The translations under genes and the position numbers were made by a program. Positions 48,298-58,402 of a stretch of DNA of 64,000 nt are shown piece by piece. Numbering within the stretch: position 1 is the first letter of the stretch; each line of letters starts with the position of its first letter. Source of the DNA: Microcosmobacter sp040493455. Lineage in GTDB: Bacteria > Bacteroidota > Bacteroidia > Flavobacteriales > Flavobacteriaceae. The notes beneath the pieces were generated by a model. That model saw nothing but the letters and a program-made list of their open reading frames with translations. It was not told the origin of the DNA and ran no database searches. The stretch covers positions 620,001 to 684,000 of the forward strand of contig NZ_JANFDA010000001.1 of assembly GCF_040493455.1 (NCBI RefSeq). Direction: 5' to 3'.

Positions 48298-49455
48298 CTA
48301 GTTTTTCACCAGTCTTACGGTCTCTATATTATTATCCAGCTTTACTTTGGCTAAGTATTGTCCAGCATGATAATTAGTAAGGTCTATTTGAAAGTTTTGC
48401 CTTCCATTACCATAAATGGTTTGAAGCTCTTGCCCTAAAAGATTGTATAGTGTTACTTCAGTTATTGGTTTTTCTGATTCTAAATTAAATACATCATTTG
48501 AAGGATTAGGGTGAATTGTAGTTGATGACAAAGTAGTTTCATTAGTACTTAAAGAATCATCTACAATAAACACATTCCAAAATCTATTAGTAGGGAAGAT
48601 AAGGTCACTAGAAGTAAGTGTTTCTAATTCCCAGTGAATTTGCCAAAAGCCAGTAATAGAATTATACTTTACAGAATGGGAATCAAGGAAGAAGTCCGTA
48701 GAAGGCTCTCGTCTATGGGAAACAAAAATTTTGGCATTTGGGTTATTGTCCAGTAATGGATGTGTCAATATCGTCCAAAGTGAAAAAACCGTCACGGAAG
48801 TGATTACTCTATCTATATTACTGAAATCACTATAATGCTCATAATAGATCATTCCCGGTGGATTGCAAATAAGGTTGAAGTTAGCATTGACAGGAAGGGT
48901 CGCAGAGGTCAATGTCCATAGGATCCAGCTCCCTGGGGACAAATAATTATAGTATAAATCGATGTCGAGATCATTAATGACATTGTCCAAATCCCTAACT
49001 GATGAGTAGATACATCTAGAATTACTATCATCATTAATTTCGGGATAGTCAATAGTACAGCTATTTGGAAATGCTGGATCTATGGAAGCAGCATCGCATT
49101 TTACCTCGAAAGCATAATCTTTTCCATCCCCCACCCTTATGATGTTGTAACATGCATTAACAACAAGTTGCGAATTATCTTCATCGAATATTACCCAGCG
49201 CTGTAAAGCACTATCGTACCCCAGAGAGATACTGCCAGGGTTATTGATTTCAATGCCATTATCTTCTAATCGTATTTTTTGTAATACTACTTTACTATCG
49301 GGATCACCATTTAAAACAGGGTGATCAATAACAGATACAGTACCAGATTGAAGTAAATTACTTGCAGAGACACAATGATCAACATCAATTAGTTGAGAAT
49401 GGCAAAGACATTGCGCTAATATAAACGTAATTATAAGTGTAATTTTTGTTTTCAT
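48298..49455 (-). CDS. T9SS-secreted protein with two repeats of a DUF7452-like module
   Basis: 385 residues. Signal peptide to about 21 (QCLCHSQ). Two similar modules follow: HPVLNGDPDSKVVLQKIR...LQRWVIFDEDNS and HPLLDNNPNAKIFVSHRR...TGFWQIHWELE, each a HPxL...P..K..V then W.I...(D/E) pattern, which I associate with DUF7452. The last 75 residues are a type A sorting domain (IHPNPSNDVFNLESE, VTLYNLLGQELQTIY, YHAGQYLAKV, ETVRLVKN). It should be exported through T9SS to the surface or medium. Cysteines (CVSAS, CYNIIR, CDAAS, CTIDYPE) may form disulfides. Binding target unknown. Confidence 0.82.
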   Translation of the reverse strand: MKTKITLIITFILAQCLCHSQLIDVDHCVSASNLLQSGTVSVIDHPVLNGDPDSKVVLQKIRLEDNGIEINNPGSISLGYDSALQRWVIFDEDNSQLVVNACYNIIRVGDGKDYAFEVKCDAASIDPAFPNSCTIDYPEINDDSNSRCIYSSVRDLDNVINDLDIDLYYNYLSPGSWILWTLTSATLPVNANFNLICNPPGMIYYEHYSDFSNIDRVITSVTVFSLWTILTHPLLDNNPNAKIFVSHRREPSTDFFLDSHSVKYNSITGFWQIHWELETLTSSDLIFPTNRFWNVFIVDDSLSTNETTLSSTTIHPNPSNDVFNLESEKPITEVTLYNLLGQELQTIYGNGRQNFQIDLTNYHAGQYLAKVKLDNNIETVRLVKN

Positions 49456-49572
49456 AACTCAGAAATTTAAAGGATTTGCCTATTAAAAGTATGGTTTTAA
49501 AGCCTTTGAAAATGAAAGAGTTACTGGCTACAGGGTATGGAGTTGTAAGTGTAGAGATTTTAATGGTAAGTG

Positions 49573-50316
49573 TTAAAACTTTAAAAGCTGTTGCAGTAGT
49601 TTTTTCTTTCTAGTTGCAACAGGGATGGTAGTATTATTGTCCAGAATGACAGCGTCTGCTGATTTGTGAAGTGCTTTTATTTTTTGAAGATTAATGAGGT
49701 AAGAATGATGGCATCGAAAGAATTGTTCTTTTACAAGCTCCGCTTCAAACGTTTTTAGAGATTTGGAGACTAAAATCTTCTTATCATTATCACAATAAAA
49801 ATGTGTGTAGTTATTGTCTGCCTGAGCGTAGTAAATATCTTGTAGGTCAACAACATGAATTAAATCATGATTTTTAAGGACAATACGCTGCGATTGGTTT
49901 TGAGGTTTTAGGTTATAAAATAGAACTTCGAGTTGTTTATGATAGCTTTCTTGATCAATTATGGTAATGGTCTTTGCAACTTCGTCGGTTAGATCTTTCT
50001 CTGTGTAAGGTTTCAAAAGATAACTAATGGCACTGTACTTAAATGCATCAATAGCATACTCACTGTATGAAGTCGTAAATATGATTTTGGATTTTTTAAG
50101 GGGTATTTTCTTCAGCAATTCAAATACATTTCCATCTCCTAGATGAATATCTGCTAAAATAATATCATACACGTTCTTAGTAAGCATATGCTCTGCCTCA
50201 ATAAGATTGTAGGATTGGTCAATAGTACCAATGCCTTCAAAATGACTTTGTAACGTATCCTTATTAAAGTCGCTTTGCGTTTTATCGTCTTCTATAATCA
50301 AGCAAGATACAGCCAT
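49573..50316 (-). CDS. LytTR-family response regulator
   Basis: 247 residues. The receiver domain has the acidic pocket (IIEDD), phosphoacceptor Asp56 in ILADIHL, and Lys102 in LLKPYTEKD. The C-terminal LytTR DNA-binding domain runs from about 145 (IVLKNHDLIHVVDLQDIYYA, FFRCHHSYLINLQKIKALHK). It is the partner of the kinase encoded 4 bases upstream. It usually binds pairs of direct repeats at promoters; target genes are not visible here. Confidence 0.95.
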   Translation of the reverse strand: MAVSCLIIEDDKTQSDFNKDTLQSHFEGIGTIDQSYNLIEAEHMLTKNVYDIILADIHLGDGNVFELLKKIPLKKSKIIFTTSYSEYAIDAFKYSAISYLLKPYTEKDLTDEVAKTITIIDQESYHKQLEVLFYNLKPQNQSQRIVLKNHDLIHVVDLQDIYYAQADNNYTHFYCDNDKKILVSKSLKTFEAELVKEQFFRCHHSYLINLQKIKALHKSADAVILDNNTTIPVATRKKKLLQQLLKF

Positions 50317-50320
50317 TAGC

Positions 50321-52171
50321 TTATACGGTTTGAATAGGACAGGTAATGGTTACATGTGTCCCATTAGAGTTTTCAGTTTTAGTTTCAATATTAAAGTTAT
50401 ACAGTGATTTGTAATTTTTTAGTCGTTGTTTGGTAATTGTTGTCCCAAGTGACTTATGAAGTGCTTTACCATTTACAGTTTTACTGTCAACAATTCCTTT
50501 TCCATTATCTGAAATAGTTACGACTATGGCATCATTATTTTGGGCATAATTGATCTTAATCTCGCCATTTTCAATTTGCTTTACACCATGAATTATGGCG
50601 TTTTCAACATAAGGTTGTGTTAGCATTGGTGGAAACTTGAGGTAATTGAGATCTAAATTGTCATCGACCTCAATGTCATAATCAAAACTGTGGTTATATA
50701 CGAGTTGCTGTAATTGTAGAAAATTGGAAATTAAACTAATATCATCTTGAAGCGTTACAAAATCTTCATTAGATCCTTCCAAAATCAAACGCATTAGCTT
50801 GCTATAGGCTGTTAAGTGTTCAGAACTTTTCTTAGCGTCTTTTGAATCCAAGTTTAACTTTATTTCGTTTAAAGCATTAAACATAAAGTGAGGATTCAAT
50901 TGTGTTTGAAGAAGTTTGAAATTGAGTTGCGAATAATTGAGCTCTTGTTTAGAACGATAGTTTCTATAGATGAAAACACCGAGTAAAAGCAGTAGCGCAC
51001 TTACGGCAATTATACTGAAAAGCGTTAGACGCTGGTTTGAAATTTTTTCAGCATTGGCTTTATTTTGAAAATTTAGTGTTTGAATTTCTTGCTTTTGCTG
51101 CTCATCATTGTACTTAGAAGTGATTTCAGCAATCGTGGCCTTTGTTTTTGAAATATTGATCGAATCTTTTAAAACATCATATAACTCCATATACTTCAGA
51201 GCTTCTTTAGTGTTTCCAGTATTTACATAAGCAGATTTTAACCCTTTATAAATAGATAATTTTAAGCTGTCTGTAGCTTTGGGTAAAGCGTCATTAAACT
51301 TATCAATCGCCTTACCGTAATCGTTATTGATCAAATGAATATTACCAATAAAATATTGTGTAACAGGAATGGTTGATGTGAACTTAGTTTCGTTTCTTAT
51401 TACTAATTCTTTCTCGGCATACTCAAGAGCCTTGTTATAATCTTTAATTCTGAAATAGTCTTTTTTGATATCAGAATATGTGACGGCCAAAAGCCGTTTG
51501 TCACCTCTCTCTTGCGCGATTTTAGCAATATCTAATGATAGGTTAATAGTTCCTTGATAAGTAACAGGTCTTATCGGTTGATCTGTGATTCGCTCTTTGT
51601 GCATTTTAATAACCTCGGAATTTTCAGAATAAGCCATTGACTTATCGTAGAAATCACTAGACAATTCTTTATTGCCCATTTTAGAATAAACCAAGCCCAA
51701 AGACAAATACGTCAATGAAATATCTCTGTTATTTCCAGATTTTTCAAAACACTTTAGTGCCTTAATATAGTTTACCAAAGCACTATCTGGAATCCATTCT
51801 TGCTTGTAGGCATGCCCAATATCTTTATAAGTTCTACCTAGGGACTCATAACTTAATAACCTGTAATTATTAATGTTGGGTTGCAGTAAAGGAATAATAT
51901 TGCCATACTCTCTTTTATAGAGAAGGTATTTTGATTGGTAAAGTAAGGATTTAGCTTTTAGTTCAACATCATCGTATGGTTCTATAAGGCTTTTGGCTTC
52001 ATTTATATAGTAAAGCGCACTATCTAAATTGGTCTTATAGAAATCATCTGCTTTTTTTAAGGTCAGTTCAATAATAGATCGATCAATAGAATCAAGAATT
52101 TTTACCTCTTGATTTTGGGCAAGAATATGACATGTAACAAGACAAAATATAAATAGTAGAGCACGTTGCAT
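50321..52171 (-). CDS. TPR-containing LytS-type sensor histidine kinase
   Basis: 616 residues. Signal peptide (about 1-18) and a periplasmic part of TPR units (residues about 30-340, e.g. SLGRTYKDIGHAYKQEW, NRDISLTYLSLGLVYSKMGN) precede a membrane helix LTLFSIIAVSALLLLLGVFI. The His_kinase domain has His428 in LNPHFMFNALNEIK, and the ATPase domain has PPMLTQPYVENAIIHG and ISDNGKGI. Such kinases sense an extracellular signal through the TPR domain and phosphorylate the adjacent LytTR regulator. The genes are 4 bases apart. Confidence 0.94.
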   Translation of the reverse strand: MQRALLFIFCLVTCHILAQNQEVKILDSIDRSIIELTLKKADDFYKTNLDSALYYINEAKSLIEPYDDVELKAKSLLYQSKYLLYKREYGNIIPLLQPNINNYRLLSYESLGRTYKDIGHAYKQEWIPDSALVNYIKALKCFEKSGNNRDISLTYLSLGLVYSKMGNKELSSDFYDKSMAYSENSEVIKMHKERITDQPIRPVTYQGTINLSLDIAKIAQERGDKRLLAVTYSDIKKDYFRIKDYNKALEYAEKELVIRNETKFTSTIPVTQYFIGNIHLINNDYGKAIDKFNDALPKATDSLKLSIYKGLKSAYVNTGNTKEALKYMELYDVLKDSINISKTKATIAEITSKYNDEQQKQEIQTLNFQNKANAEKISNQRLTLFSIIAVSALLLLLGVFIYRNYRSKQELNYSQLNFKLLQTQLNPHFMFNALNEIKLNLDSKDAKKSSEHLTAYSKLMRLILEGSNEDFVTLQDDISLISNFLQLQQLVYNHSFDYDIEVDDNLDLNYLKFPPMLTQPYVENAIIHGVKQIENGEIKINYAQNNDAIVVTISDNGKGIVDSKTVNGKALHKSLGTTITKQRLKNYKSLYNFNIETKTENSNGTHVTITCPIQTV

Positions 52172-52245
52172 AACCCAATTAATAGCCTTTTAAAGGTACT
52201 AAATAATATCTAAGGTAATTGGGCAGTTACTTCGAGATGCATCTT

Positions 52246-54273
52246 TTATTCATCATACTTCTTCAGCCATGCTAAAGTATGAGCTACTTTACTTATCAGT
52301 TGACTCGGTCGTCTTGCAATGCCATGCGATGCGCCAGGCAATTCAACCAATACCGTTTCTATTTTTCTCAGCTTTAAGGCATGATACAGTTGTTTTGCTT
52401 CACTTGGTGGTGTACGTAAATCATTTAACCCAACCATGACCATTGTAGGTGTTTCGATATTGCCTACTAAGGATATTGGTGAAAATTTCCAATAGGTTTC
52501 AAAGTTTTCCCAAGGTTGACCTGGATATCTTGAATTAGCATAACCGTAGTAATTGTCTGCAACCAGAGTTTTGCTTATCCAATTCATCACTGGCTTAGCC
52601 ACCACAGCAGCCTTAAATCTGTTGTTTTTACCAATCATCCAAGCAGTCATGATTCCACCAGCGCTACCACCAGTTACAAATAAACGGTCATTATCTACAA
52701 TGTCTTTGTTCACTAAAGCGTCCACGCCATCCATTACATCATTATAATCCTGTCCTGGATAATTGTTGTAAAGTAGGTTACCAAACTCTTCACCATAACT
52801 TGTACTTCCTCTAGGGTTCGGGTAAAATACCACATAGCCGGCTGCCGCATACAATTGTATCTCGGCTGTAAATCGATCACCATAATTTAAAATTGGACCA
52901 CCATGATTTTCAACCAGTAAAGGATATGTTTTTGAGGCATCATAGTTTGGAGGTTTTACAATCCAACCTTGAATATCACGACCATCGTAAGAGGATTTAT
53001 ACCAGATTTCTTCTACCTTGCCCAAGGTTCTATGTCCTAAGATGTCTTCGTTAAGGTTGGTAATGCGAGAGGATTTGTTTTTTTGAGATACCACTGCTAA
53101 CTCTGCTGGAAATTCTGGACGAGTTTCAGTATAAGCTATAGTACCATCATTTGATACCGAATAAGAACCAGAAGCATAAGGTCTACCAAGTGTGGTTCCG
53201 CCAACATCTGAAGCAATAGTTTTAACGGTTCCACCTAGGCTAATGTGTGCAATTTTGGTATTCCCTTTGTCATCGTATATGAAGTACAATCCTTTTCCTT
53301 GTTTATCCCAGGTAATGTTACTAACACTTCTATCTAAGTTACCCGATATTAATTTGCGTTGCGAACCATCGCTATTCATCACAAATAGCTTTCTGGTTTG
53401 GTAGGCCTGTACCTTATCCTTAAATCCTATAAAAGCAATTTTTCGTCCGTCGGGAGATACTTTTGGATTATAATCTGGACCATTTTGAGAAGTTAATTGC
53501 TGTATGACTTTTGTTTGAGTATCTACTTTATAGATTTCACTATTTCTAAAATCATACTCCCAATCTTCATTTCTATTGGATGAAAAATAAATGGATTTTC
53601 CATCTTGAGAGAATGATAATGCACCTCCATGATTAAAATTATCTGAAGTGATTTGTCTGGCTGTGCCACCTTCAGCAGAAATTAAAAAAATATGAGAGAA
53701 TCCAGGAGTAATGTAACCACTACCATCAGCTTCGTGCTTTAGGCGATCCGTAATACGTGCTGGTTTTGCCCATTCGGCGCCTTTGGGTGCAGATGGCATT
53801 TTCGCAATGACAGGTGCTTTAGTTTCAACTTTCATTACAAATGCTAAGTGTTTACCATCAGGTGACCAAGTAAGCGAACCCGGAGATGCAGGCAACTGTG
53901 ATAATTTTGCAATTTGACCAGAAGCTACCCAATACATGTATAATTCATTCCCTTCATTAGTAGCACTAGAAAATGCAATACGATCTCCAGAGGGTGACCA
54001 TCTGGCCTGGGATTCTCCAACTTCTCTAGAGGTTAATTTCCTGTGATTAGTACCATCGGCATTGATAACCCAAAGTGATCCTTTGGAACCATCTTTCATG
54101 ATATCAAATCCACGACGATTATAGACAATCTGCTCACCATTTGGTGAAATCTGAGGATCAGACACATATTCTAATTCAAAAACATCAAGAAACTGAAAAG
54201 GTTCTTTTTCCACTTGAGCAACACTCAATTGGATGAAAAGGATATTGATGACAACAACGCATATTTTACGCAT
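52246..54273 (-). CDS. Secreted S9-family serine peptidase (prolyl oligopeptidase/acylaminoacyl type)
   Basis: 675 residues with a signal peptide (about 1-19, LSVAQ). An N-terminal beta-propeller of WD40/TolB-like blades (YVSDPQISPNGEQIVYNRRG, ARWSPSGDRIAFSS, LTWSPDGKHLAF) is followed by the alpha/beta-hydrolase domain. Its triad is Ser537 in GGSAGG, Asp618 in GLNDLRTPP and His650 in GASHG. Family members cut small peptides, often after Pro or with dipeptide specificity. The gene is alone, transcribed away from mntR. Confidence 0.93.
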   Translation of the reverse strand: MRKICVVVINILFIQLSVAQVEKEPFQFLDVFELEYVSDPQISPNGEQIVYNRRGFDIMKDGSKGSLWVINADGTNHRKLTSREVGESQARWSPSGDRIAFSSATNEGNELYMYWVASGQIAKLSQLPASPGSLTWSPDGKHLAFVMKVETKAPVIAKMPSAPKGAEWAKPARITDRLKHEADGSGYITPGFSHIFLISAEGGTARQITSDNFNHGGALSFSQDGKSIYFSSNRNEDWEYDFRNSEIYKVDTQTKVIQQLTSQNGPDYNPKVSPDGRKIAFIGFKDKVQAYQTRKLFVMNSDGSQRKLISGNLDRSVSNITWDKQGKGLYFIYDDKGNTKIAHISLGGTVKTIASDVGGTTLGRPYASGSYSVSNDGTIAYTETRPEFPAELAVVSQKNKSSRITNLNEDILGHRTLGKVEEIWYKSSYDGRDIQGWIVKPPNYDASKTYPLLVENHGGPILNYGDRFTAEIQLYAAAGYVVFYPNPRGSTSYGEEFGNLLYNNYPGQDYNDVMDGVDALVNKDIVDNDRLFVTGGSAGGIMTAWMIGKNNRFKAAVVAKPVMNWISKTLVADNYYGYANSRYPGQPWENFETYWKFSPISLVGNIETPTMVMVGLNDLRTPPSEAKQLYHALKLRKIETVLVELPGASHGIARRPSQLISKVAHTLAWLKKYDE

Positions 54274-54343
54274 AATAGTGGACTTTTAAATAAGCACAAA
54301 AGATACTGATTTAGAAAAGGATTATCAATACAATAATTTTAGC

Positions 54344-54374
54344 TATCTTTGAAAAATATTTAAGCTTACTTAAA
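54344..54374 (+). promoter_or_regulatory. Promoter and probable MntR operator of the metal-uptake operon
   Basis: The -7 box TATCTTTG (54344-54351) is followed after 7 bases by TTTAAG-CTTA-CTTAAA (54359-54374), an inverted repeat at the start of transcription. The sequence resembles DtxR-family boxes of the TTTAGGxxxxCCTAAA type. A bound repressor there would block initiation. That MntR is the binder is inference. Confidence 0.7.
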
Positions 54375-54393
54375 AATTAATTAAAGTATACAA

Positions 54394-55053
54394 ATGTCGG
54401 TAGCTGTAGAAAATTTTGTAAAAGCAATTTATAAAAATAAGCATCAGGATCATAAAGACACTAAGCCTGGAACAATTGCAAAAAAACTGAGTATATCTAA
54501 TGCAGCAGCAACGGATATGTCAAAAAAGTTAGCTGAAAGAGGTTTGCTAAAGTACGAGAAGTATCAGGAACTTCAATTGACCGATAAAGGAACAAAGATG
54601 GCACTTTCAGTGATACGAAAACACCGTCTTTGGGAATCGTTTTTATTTAAGTTGTTTGATATGAGCTTACATGATATTCACCGTGAAGCAGAATTATTAG
54701 AACACGAAACTTCAGATTTTCTTGCTGATAAAATCAGTGAGTATTTAGGGTATCCTAAATTCGATCCGCATGGTGATCCCATCCCAAACGCCGATGGTGA
54801 AATTACTACAAAAGATACTTCTATAGCTTTATCTGGAGCTGAAGAAGGTAGGCGATATACCATTTCCCGATTGATGAGTGATGATAAAGAGTTCTTTGAC
54901 TTTTGCGCTATGAACGGATTAAGATTTGGAAACACATTAGAAGTGGTGAAGCAATTCAGCAATAACAAAATGACTCAAATCAGCATCAGCAATAATACCA
55001 TTTTACTTAACCAAGATTTCACTACAATTATTTATGTTACTGAAGCAGTATAA
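54394..55053 (+). CDS. mntR: MntR/DtxR-family metal-dependent repressor
   Basis: 219 residues. The winged-helix HTH (about 20-62, PGTIAKKLSISNAAATDMSK) and dimer domain follow. The metal site is of the manganese type: His77 in RKHRLWE, Glu100, Glu103 and His104 in EAELLEHE. Glu100 sits where DtxR has Cys102, as in MntR. A C-terminal FeoA/SH3-like domain occupies 150-219. It should repress uptake when Mn is plentiful. The operator is at 54359-54374. The TonB receptor gene overlaps its last 20 bases. Confidence 0.92.
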   Translation: MSVAVENFVKAIYKNKHQDHKDTKPGTIAKKLSISNAAATDMSKKLAERGLLKYEKYQELQLTDKGTKMALSVIRKHRLWESFLFKLFDMSLHDIHREAELLEHETSDFLADKISEYLGYPKFDPHGDPIPNADGEITTKDTSIALSGAEEGRRYTISRLMSDDKEFFDFCAMNGLRFGNTLEVVKQFSNNKMTQISISNNTILLNQDFTTIIYVTEAV

Positions 55054-57388
55054 TATAGCATTACTACTTTTCTTATCACCTTTCTTGATTTTTGCACAAC
55101 AAATATCAGGGAAAGTGACCTCAAATAATAGCCCAGTTCCCTATGCTTCAATCTATATTAAAAACAGTAGCACAGGAACCATAGCTGATGAAAATGGGAA
55201 TTATGAACTTTCAGTTGGTTCAGGAAACCTGATATTGATTGTAAAGTCACAAGGTTATCGTACTCTGGAAGAGGAATTTAGATTAAATGTAAATGAAAGC
55301 AAAACACTAAACTTTGAGTTAATTGAAGATGCGCTTGGTTTAGATCAGGTTGTTGTAAGTGCCACCAGAAACCAAATTGGCAAAAAAGAAGCCCCAGTTA
55401 TCGTGAAAGTCTTAACACCAAAAGTTTTTAAGGCAACACAGTCTTTTACACTTGCTGACGGGTTGAATTTTCAACCAGGTGTTCGTATGGAAACCAATTG
55501 CCAAAATTGTGGCTTTACTCAAGTTCGAATGAATGGACTCGAAGGGCAGTATACTCAGATATTGGTAAACAGTCGCCCTGTGTTTAGCGCATTAAATGGG
55601 GTCTACGGATTAGAACAAATTCCTGTAAGCATTATTGACCGTGTTGAAGTTGTAAGAAGTGGAGGCTCGGCATTGTTTGGGTCGAACGCTATTGCAGGAA
55701 CCATAAATGTCATTACCAAGGAGCCGACAGATGATAATTGGGAAGTGTCTTCTACATTGGCATTGATTGATGGGAAAACAGCAGATCGTAACGTAAATCT
55801 TAATGCCTCAATTGTGAGTGACGACTTAAGCAGTGGAGTAACGTTTTATGGAATTTACCGAAATCGAGATGGTTTTGATGCCAATGGTGATGGATTTACT
55901 GAAATAACTGTTTTAGAAAATAATTCGCTTGGCGCAAAAGCGTTTTTGAGACCTAATGACAACAGCCGTATTGGTTTTGATTTTACAGCCATTAGAGAGT
56001 ACAGGCGAGGTGGAGATCAATTAGAACTTGCGCCTCAGTTCACGAATATTACTGAAGAATTAGATCATAACACAATATTTTCTGGTTTGGATTATGAGTT
56101 GTTTAATGATGAGCGCACCAACACGTTTTCAATCTATACCTCTATACAACATACTGATAGAGATAGCTATTATGGTGGTCTAGGAGGAGGTACTGCTCCT
56201 GAGGATTTTGAACTCGCCAATAATGCTTTTGGAGCAACAACAGATTTAGCATTCGTTAGTGGAGCAAAGTTTAGCCATAAATTCAAAAATAATGATGTGA
56301 TCACTACAGGATTAGAATATCAGCTAAATGATACAGATGATGAAATTTTAGGCTATAACAGAGTCGTTGACCAAAAGGTTAATAGTTTTGGTTTTTATGG
56401 TCAATATGAGTGGAAACCTTCTAAAAAATTCATAGCTCTTTTGGGCGCAAGACTTGATCATGTAAATGTGGATGGGTTTTATAATATTCAGGATATTTCA
56501 AGAACCTCTAATGTGTCTCAAACCGTTTTAAGTCCTAGACTTACGTTGCTTTATAATGTAACAGATAAGCTGCAACTACGAGGAGGTTATGCAAGAGGTT
56601 TTAGAGCACCACAAGCCTTTAATGAAGATTTACATATTTCCTCGGTTGGTGGAGAACAACGTTTTGTGATTTTGGGCAATAATCTAGAAAACGAATTCTC
56701 AAATGCATTTACGGCGTCTTTGGATTTCACCAAGGACTTTGGAAAAACCCAAACTAACCTTTTGGTTGAAGGCTTTTACACGTCACTCGAAAATCCTTTC
56801 ACGATTGTTAGTACTGGAACATCATTACCTAATGGTTCTATTTTGGAAGAAACCAGAAATGGTTCTAGCGCTTATGTTGCAGGTGCTAATGTTGAACTTA
56901 GTATTGTTCCTAGTCCTGCGCTAGCATTTCAAGCAGGTATAACGATTCAAGAGGCAGTATATGACGAAGCACAAATTCTGTTTGAAACTGATGGTTCCGT
57001 CCCAAATGAAACCGATGTAATCATCGATGAATTTGTTCGAACGCCAAATGTTTATGGTTTTTTAACGTCTTATTGGAATATTAATAAGGCATTTAAACTA
57101 GATATCACAGGAAACTACACAGGACCAATGGTGGTTCCGTTTGTGGTGAGAGAATCTGGTTTTATGGATTTGGTAGATACTAATGCCTTTTTTGACATGA
57201 CCACTAAATTGACATATCATTTTGATTTAAAGAAAGAATTTCATGTCGAATTGAGCGGAGGTGTACAAAACTTGTTTGGTAGCTATCAAGACGATTTCGA
57301 TTCTGGTCCAACTCGAGATTCAGACTTTATCTATGGTCCTAACCGACCACGAACATTTTTTATAGGGCTTAAATTTGGAAATTTTTAG
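55034..57388 (+). CDS. TonB-dependent receptor of the MntR-controlled metal operon
   Basis: 784 residues starting 20 bases before the mntR stop, so the genes are translationally coupled. Signal peptide (to about 21, FLIFAQ), carboxypeptidase-like domain (ISGKVTSNNSPVPYASIYI), plug domain with VVVSATRNQIGKKEAPVIVK and a Cys pair at the plug loop (METNCQNCGFTQVRMNGLEG), barrel ending RTFFIGLKFGNF. Its place between MntR and the ABC transporter genes suggests import of Mn, Zn or a metal chelate across the outer membrane. The exact metal is not read from the sequence. Confidence 0.9.
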   Translation: MLLKQYNIALLLFLSPFLIFAQQISGKVTSNNSPVPYASIYIKNSSTGTIADENGNYELSVGSGNLILIVKSQGYRTLEEEFRLNVNESKTLNFELIEDALGLDQVVVSATRNQIGKKEAPVIVKVLTPKVFKATQSFTLADGLNFQPGVRMETNCQNCGFTQVRMNGLEGQYTQILVNSRPVFSALNGVYGLEQIPVSIIDRVEVVRSGGSALFGSNAIAGTINVITKEPTDDNWEVSSTLALIDGKTADRNVNLNASIVSDDLSSGVTFYGIYRNRDGFDANGDGFTEITVLENNSLGAKAFLRPNDNSRIGFDFTAIREYRRGGDQLELAPQFTNITEELDHNTIFSGLDYELFNDERTNTFSIYTSIQHTDRDSYYGGLGGGTAPEDFELANNAFGATTDLAFVSGAKFSHKFKNNDVITTGLEYQLNDTDDEILGYNRVVDQKVNSFGFYGQYEWKPSKKFIALLGARLDHVNVDGFYNIQDISRTSNVSQTVLSPRLTLLYNVTDKLQLRGGYARGFRAPQAFNEDLHISSVGGEQRFVILGNNLENEFSNAFTASLDFTKDFGKTQTNLLVEGFYTSLENPFTIVSTGTSLPNGSILEETRNGSSAYVAGANVELSIVPSPALAFQAGITIQEAVYDEAQILFETDGSVPNETDVIIDEFVRTPNVYGFLTSYWNINKAFKLDITGNYTGPMVVPFVVRESGFMDLVDTNAFFDMTTKLTYHFDLKKEFHVELSGGVQNLFGSYQDDFDSGPTRDSDFIYGPNRPRTFFIGLKFGNF

Positions 57389-57389
57389 A

Positions 57390-58301
57390 ATGATGAAAAA
57401 AGTATTTGTAATAGCTTTAGTATTAGCAGTATTCAGTTGTAAGAATACTAAAGAAGATAATGGTAAACTCAATGTAGTGACTACTACGACTATGATTACC
57501 GATTTGGTAAAGAATATTGGAGGCGATTTGATTAATGTAGAAGGACTAATGGGAAGCGGCGTCGATCCACATTTATACAAAGCAAGCGAAGGTGACGTAA
57601 CCAAACTGGTGAATGCAGATATCATTTTCTATAATGGACTACACCTAGAAGGTAAGTTGGTTGAGGTGTTCGAAAAGATGGAGCAACAAGGTAAAACACC
57701 AATTGCATTGACAGAAGAATTAGATAAAAGCACTTTAATAGGATCAGATTATTTTGCGTCAAATTTTGATCCTCATGTGTGGTTCAATATTGGATACTTC
57801 AAGCAGTTTGCAAAGAAAGTTACTCAGGTACTTTCGGAGCAAGATCCAAAAAACGCCGAAGCCTATACAAAGAATGAAGCTGACTATTTAGTAAAACTAT
57901 CGAAGCTAGAGGGTGATATCAATAGTATTATTGAAACCTTACCAGCCGAGCAGCGCATTCTTGTTACAGCACACGATGCTTTTAATTACTTCGGAAGAAC
58001 TTACGGATTTGAAGTAGTTGGGCTTCAAGGGTTATCAACAGCAACCGAAGCGGGAGTTCAAGATGTCCAGAAGTTGGCGGCATTTATTATTGAAAAGAAT
58101 GTTAAGGCTATTTTTGTAGAAAGCTCAGTGCCTAAGCGAACCATTGAAGCATTACAAGCAGCTGTAAAATCAAAAAATCATGAAGTTGTCATTGGAGGCA
58201 CTTTATATTCGGATGCGCTTGGAAGTGCAGGAACTGTTGAAGGGACTTACATAGGTATGTTTGAGTATAATGTGAATACTATAGTTAATGCATTAAAATG
58301 A
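57390..58301 (+). CDS. Metal-binding lipoprotein of an ABC importer (TroA/ZnuA family)
   Basis: About 303 residues; two ATGs, 57390 and 57393, follow the receptor stop by 1 and 4 bases. Lipobox LAVFSC. The cluster 9 site (numbered from MKKV) is His60 in GVDPHLYKAS, His128 in FDPHVWFN, His194 in TAHDAFNYFG and Asp274 in LYSDALG. Three His plus Asp, as in TroA, binds Mn or Zn; there is no His-rich loop as in most ZnuA. It hands metal to the two permeases. A REP-like element follows directly. Confidence 0.93.
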   Translation: MMKKVFVIALVLAVFSCKNTKEDNGKLNVVTTTTMITDLVKNIGGDLINVEGLMGSGVDPHLYKASEGDVTKLVNADIIFYNGLHLEGKLVEVFEKMEQQGKTPIALTEELDKSTLIGSDYFASNFDPHVWFNIGYFKQFAKKVTQVLSEQDPKNAEAYTKNEADYLVKLSKLEGDINSIIETLPAEQRILVTAHDAFNYFGRTYGFEVVGLQGLSTATEAGVQDVQKLAAFIIEKNVKAIFVESSVPKRTIEALQAAVKSKNHEVVIGGTLYSDALGSAGTVEGTYIGMFEYNVNTIVNALK

Positions 58302-58307
58302 ATTGAA

Positions 58308-58389
58308 TGTCATTCAGAGCGTAGCGAAGAATCTAGAGAGTAGTTTAAGCGTAATAAGATTCTTCAGTCGTTCCTCCTTCTGAATGACA
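58308..58389. repeat. REP-like inverted pair inside the metal operon (first)
   Basis: Left arm TGTCATTCAGAGCGTAGCGA...ATCT (58308-58334), right arm AGATTCTTCAGTCGTTCCTC...GACA (58357-58389). Same unit as 38710-38782, reversed. It separates the binding-protein and ATPase genes. Confidence 0.85.
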
Positions 58390-58402
58390 ATAGAATTAAA
58401 TT

